Origin: an uncultured Clostridia bacterium
GTDB lineage: Bacteria > Bacillota > Clostridia > Oscillospirales > Acutalibacteraceae
Reading direction: 5' to 3'
DNA: 40,706 nt
NCBI GenBank assembly: GCA_947589415.1
Contig: CANQBP010000018.1
Coordinates: forward strand, 1-40,706
In this document: in pieces, positions 38,500 through 40,706 of the stretch
Numbering within the stretch: the stretch's first letter is position 1
Layout of the letters: every line of letters begins with the position of its first letter
Notes under the pieces: model-generated
Seen by the model: the letters and a program-made list of their open reading frames with translations, nothing else
The model's database searches: none
What the model was told of the DNA's origin: nothing
Program-made: the position numbers and the translations under genes

Positions 38500-38631
38500 A
38501 ATTTTCCTCCGTTACTTTATTTTTAAGAGGGTAACTTTCGGTTCGGCAGTTAAACCAAAGCACAGACTGTATGTCTGTTCTCTCGTTTCACTGCTAAAAT
38601 CCGAAATCTGCCCCCGTCAGCACCTGTCCGT

Positions 38632-38637
38632 ATTATA
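38632..38637 (-). promoter_or_regulatory. Candidate pnp promoter -10 box
   Basis: TATAAT on the minus strand lies about 130 bases before the pnp start, in the otherwise featureless interval 38500-38806. The matching -35 is weak (GTGTAC/TGTACT near 38655), so activity is uncertain. The leader from here to pnp is long enough for autoregulation by PNPase, as known in other bacteria. Confidence 0.45.
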
Positions 38638-38692
38638 CCACACAACACTTATGAGTACACCACAGACAAATAAATTATTTTCGTAATATTTT

Positions 38693-38715
38693 AGGCGTCC
38701 CGCATATGAGGACGC
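38693..38715. other. Hairpin in the rpsO-pnp interval
   Basis: GGCGTCC, 9-base loop, GGACGCC (7-bp perfect stem). The minus-strand tail is TAAAATATT, too poor in T for a confident terminator. It lies between the likely rpsO terminator (38764-38785) and the pnp promoter and may be an RNA-processing hairpin. Confidence 0.45.
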
Positions 38716-38763
38716 CCCGATCGACCGCCCGCAACACAGCTCACACCCGCACTGCCTTTCGGC

Positions 38764-38785
38764 AAAAAAGCACGGGCATGAGCTT
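38764..38785 (-). terminator. Probable rpsO terminator
   Basis: Minus strand AAGC-T-C, loop ATGCCC, G-T-GCTT followed by TTTTTT. The stem is short with one mismatch, but the T-run is good and the position 20 bases after the rpsO stop is right. Confidence 0.6.
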
Positions 38786-38806
38786 ATATGACAGTCCATC
38801 ATAAAA

Positions 38807-39070
38807 TTACTTACGAATACCGAGTCTTGCTATGATTGAACGATAACGTTCAATATCAACTTTAATGAGGTAATTGAGAAGGCATCTTCTCTGACCTATC
38901 ATCTTAAAAAGACCTCTTCTTGAATGATGATCTTTTTTGTGTGTTTTGAGATGCTCCGTAAGGTCTGCAATTCTCTTTGAAAGAATAGCAATCTGTACTT
39001 CGGGCGAACCCGTATCTCCCTCATGAATAGCATACTCCTTAATAATAGCGTCCTTTTCTTCTTTAAGCAT
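38807..39070 (-). CDS. rpsO: Ribosomal protein S15
   Basis: An 87-residue S15 starting [20 protein letters not shown]. It contains the family pattern [40 protein letters not shown] and a [13 protein letters not shown] end; it binds 16S rRNA (helices 20-22) early in 30S assembly. AAAGGTGG precedes the ATG at 39070. Upstream in-frame codons belong to the leader and are not translated. Gene pair with pnp is typical. All conserved residues are present. Confidence 0.97.
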   Translation of the reverse strand: MLKEEKDAIIKEYAIHEGDTGSPEVQIAILSKRIADLTEHLKTHKKDHHSRRGLFKMIGQRRCLLNYLIKVDIERYRSIIARLGIRK

Positions 39071-39204
39071 TTTGCTTCCACCTTTACATAATATTATTTT
39101 TGTCTGCCCACTGTCGCACGTCTGCGGCACAATCTGAGTCAAGGGCTGTGGAATCCCTCTATACGGGCTTATCCCCATGACCCGGAACGGGCTCAACGGT
39201 TTAG
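39071..39204 (-). promoter_or_regulatory. rpsO leader, candidate S15 autoregulatory RNA
   Basis: About 130 bases between the promoter and the rpsO start contain several GC-rich hairpin arms, for example CGCA-GACG-TGCG (about 39114-39125) and a GGG...CCC-rich 5-prime half. S15 leaders that bind S15 and block translation are known in several bacterial groups. The secondary structure here was judged by eye, and I cannot name the exact Rfam class. Confidence 0.5.
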
Positions 39205-39233
39205 ATTATAACACATATCAGGTTAATTGTAAA
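39205..39233 (-). promoter_or_regulatory. rpsO promoter
   Basis: Minus strand TTTACA (39233-39228), 17-base spacer, TATAAT (39210-39205). Near-consensus and correctly placed before the rpsO leader. Confidence 0.85.
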
Positions 39234-39328
39234 GTTTTTTTTGAAATTTGTACCTGTTTACAAATATTTTTTATACATTATAGTATTGACCGATAAGCAA
39301 TAGAATAAAATATCTGTTGTCTTGTAAA

Positions 39329-40207
39329 TCAATCTGCGGTCGTATTTTCATTTTCGGAAAAGTCAACTGTTTTCTTGACGTGTGTCCCTATTATCTCGGA
39401 CACATCACTTATGGCTATAAATGCAGAGGAGTCCGCCTCCTTTATTATTTCCTTTAGCCCGTTTATCTCAAACCTTGTAAGGACACAATACAAAACCGTC
39501 TTTTTGCCGCTGACAAGACCCTCACCCTCCATTATTGTTACCGTCCTGCCGAGTCTTTGATAAATCTTTTCGGATATTTCCTTTGAATCGTTCGTTATTA
39601 TCATTGCCGCTTTTGTTTTTTCCATACCCGACTCTACTATATCAAGTACCTTTGATGTAATGAAATATGTCAAAAGGCTGTACATAGCTCTTTCAAAATC
39701 AAACACTATTCCTGCAACGGCATATATTATTATATTGAAAATAAGAACTGTTTTACCCACGGGAAATTTATATTTCTTATTAAGTAGTATGGCTACCGTT
39801 TCCGTACCGTCAAGACAGCCGCCGAAACGTATTACAAGTCCTACTCCCGCACCGAGTATAACCCCTCCGAACGATACTGCAAGAATATATTCCTTTGTTG
39901 CATTTGCCATGGGTGCAAATATTTCGAGAAATACTGAAAAAACACTCATTGCATACGCAGCCTTTATTATAAACTGTCTGCCCATTTTTCTTGCACCTAT
40001 TATCAGAAAAGGAACATTTAAAACTACTGTCAAAATACTAAGCGGAATACCTGTCAGGTTATTAACCATAATACCTATACCTACAACGCCACCGTCAAGT
40101 ATTGTACACGGCACAAGAAATTCTTCAATGGCAAATGCCGCAATAACCGCACCTAAAGCTATTCCCAAAAACTCCCCTATCATCTTAAAATTTACCTTAC
40201 ACCTCAT
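39329..40207 (-). CDS. YitT family membrane protein (DUF161 + DUF2179)
   Basis: A 292-residue protein with five or six membrane segments in residues about 8-170 (FLGIALGAVIAAFAIEEFLV, PLSILTVVLNVPFLIIGARK, ILAVSFGGVILGAGVGLVIR, TVLIFNIIIYAVAGIVFDFE) and a soluble C-terminal DUF2179 domain (AAMIITNDSKEISEKIYQRL, RTVTIMEGEGLVSGKKTVLY). The GGxxGIGIM and GGCLDGTE motifs are family signatures. Its transport substrate is unknown. The ATG has AGGGGTG upstream. A leader hairpin with T-run lies between promoter and gene. Confidence 0.92.
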   Translation of the reverse strand: MRCKVNFKMIGEFLGIALGAVIAAFAIEEFLVPCTILDGGVVGIGIMVNNLTGIPLSILTVVLNVPFLIIGARKMGRQFIIKAAYAMSVFSVFLEIFAPMANATKEYILAVSFGGVILGAGVGLVIRFGGCLDGTETVAILLNKKYKFPVGKTVLIFNIIIYAVAGIVFDFERAMYSLLTYFITSKVLDIVESGMEKTKAAMIITNDSKEISEKIYQRLGRTVTIMEGEGLVSGKKTVLYCVLTRFEINGLKEIIKEADSSAFIAISDVSEIIGTHVKKTVDFSENENTTAD

Positions 40208-40240
40208 AAAATCACCCCTATCTCATTCATAAACAAAAAC

Positions 40241-40276
40241 AAGGACAGTTTCCGTAAATTCTATGAAACCGTCCTT
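40241..40276 (-). terminator. Intrinsic terminator-like hairpin in the yitT leader (possible attenuator)
   Basis: Minus strand AAGGACGGTTTC, 12-base loop, GAAACTGTCCTT, then GTTTTTGTTT: a 12-bp stem with one mismatch. It lies between the promoter at 40289-40318 and the ATG of the YitT gene, so transcripts must read through it. No competing antiterminator arm is obvious. Confidence 0.7.
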
Positions 40277-40288
40277 GCTTTCTATTCT

Positions 40289-40318
40289 ATTTTAACATAA
40301 TTTTTGATTATGTGTCAA
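40289..40318 (-). promoter_or_regulatory. YitT gene promoter
   Basis: Minus strand TTGACA (40318-40313), 18-base spacer, TAAAAT (40294-40289). Start would fall about 10 bases before the leader hairpin. Confidence 0.7.
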
Positions 40319-40434
40319 CCTCATATAACGAGTAATTATTCCAGGTATGACAGTAAAATACTATGTCCGAACATAACGCTATTTTGACATACAGTCAGAA
40401 AAACGTCTGCAACCAAATAAATTTTTGAAATGTA

Positions 40435-40463
40435 TTGACAACATGATATCAATATGATATCAT
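40435..40463 (+). promoter_or_regulatory. Promoter with paired ATGATATCA operators for the right-end gene
   Basis: TTGACA (40435-40440), 17-base spacer and TATCAT (40458-40463). The spacer and -10 carry two copies of the palindromic ATGATATCA (40443-40451 and 40454-40462), spaced 11 bases apart, one helical turn. This is a typical layout for a dimeric repressor bound side by side on the promoter. The rest of the 40208-40515 gap holds the YitT promoter and leader hairpin. Confidence 0.75.
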
Positions 40464-40515
40464 ACAGATATAGAAATAATATTCTATACTATTTTTAATC
40501 TCGGAGGTAAAAATT

Positions 40516-40706
40516 ATGAAAAACGAAAAGAATATGTCGGAAAAAATTTATACCAAAAAAAGACTCGGTATACCTATGCTGCTGTTGGTATTGGCACTTT
40601 GGGGACTCACTATCGCCGGTCTGATTGTATCTATCGCAAATATGGTAAAAGCCGATGAAAGCGGTGCGGAACCCGAACTCATATATATCATTATGGCAAT
40701 AGCAAG
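40516..40706 (+). CDS. Membrane protein, N-terminal part (runs off the right edge), possibly SPFH-type
   Basis: An ATG with GGAGG eight bases upstream opens a frame that is still open at the window end. It encodes MKNEKNMSEKIYTKKRLGIP, a hydrophobic segment (MLLLVLALWGLTIAGLIVSIA), a short charged loop (NMVKADESGAEPE) and the start of a second hydrophobic segment (LIYIIMAIA). Two membrane segments after a basic cytoplasmic start occur in SPFH/band-7 proteins and other membrane proteins. Only 63 residues are visible, so the family is a guess. The paired operators upstream indicate repressible expression. Confidence 0.65.
   Translation, partial: MKNEKNMSEKIYTKKRLGIPMLLLVLALWGLTIAGLIVSIANMVKADESGAEPELIYIIMAIA

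Noticed and set aside
38617-38802. 61-codon minus-strand reading frame between rpsO and pnp
   Set aside because: It spans the rpsO terminator, hairpin and pnp promoter, lacks a ribosome site and has Cys-rich shadow composition.
1-40706. CRISPR array
   Set aside because: The GTTCAAG/CTTGAAC boxes are short, irregularly spaced and in both orientations, and no repeat-spacer pattern of 25-40 bases was seen elsewhere.

Overview
The window looks like a Bacillota (Clostridia-type, gut Eubacteriales-like) chromosome carrying a prophage. About 36 kb of a temperate siphovirus (positions 1 to roughly 36,100) is followed by about 4.5 kb of host chromosome: pnp, rpsO, a YitT-family gene and the start of a divergent membrane-protein gene. 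The low-GC sequence, strong AGGAGG-type ribosome sites, SPP1/HK97-like gene order and pnp-rpsO linkage support this; the genus cannot be read from the sequence. The prophage continues past the left edge, so only the integrase-side junction is present.

Almost all phage genes are on the minus strand and so read right to left. From the right: integrase (35.0-36.1 kb, +), a bacterial-PH-like protein, a truncated repressor paralogue and the repressor (33.3 kb, +). A divergent control region at 33.1-33.24 kb holds back-to-back promoters and AGTTCAA-N5-TTGAACT operators. The early minus-strand genes (33.07 to 18.4 kb) encode a SprT-like metalloprotease, two HTH regulators, a PP-loop/PAPS-reductase-like protein, a SNF2 helicase, an SLT-like protein with its catalytic Glu replaced, a Cys-rich protein, a VRR-NUC nuclease, a nuclease-ATPase fusion, a DUF669 protein, a family B DNA polymerase, a primase-helicase, two DNA methyltransferase-like proteins and an HD-domain protein. 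A DUF1492/ArpU-like gene closes this block at a strong terminator (17.7 kb).

The late module (17.57 kb to the left edge) runs TerS, TerL, a degenerate metallopeptidase-like protein, portal, a MuF head protein with a C-terminal papain-like domain, a small possible immunity protein, scaffold, N4-gp56-type capsid protein, connectors, tail tube, tail chaperones G/GT with a -1 slippery site, tape measure, Dit, Tal, accessory baseplate proteins and holin. Intrinsic terminators lie before TerS, after TerL and after the MuF/small-protein pair, so the late genes are probably several transcription units or under antitermination.

The points most worth following are: the MuF-linked toxin candidate and its neighbour; the repressor circuit, with an operator set readable from sequence and a headless repressor paralogue entered through an A8 tract; two matching GGTTCAAG/CTTGAACC arrays flanking the early region; a structured 69-nt element upstream of TerS; and two enzyme-like proteins that each lack a key active-site residue.
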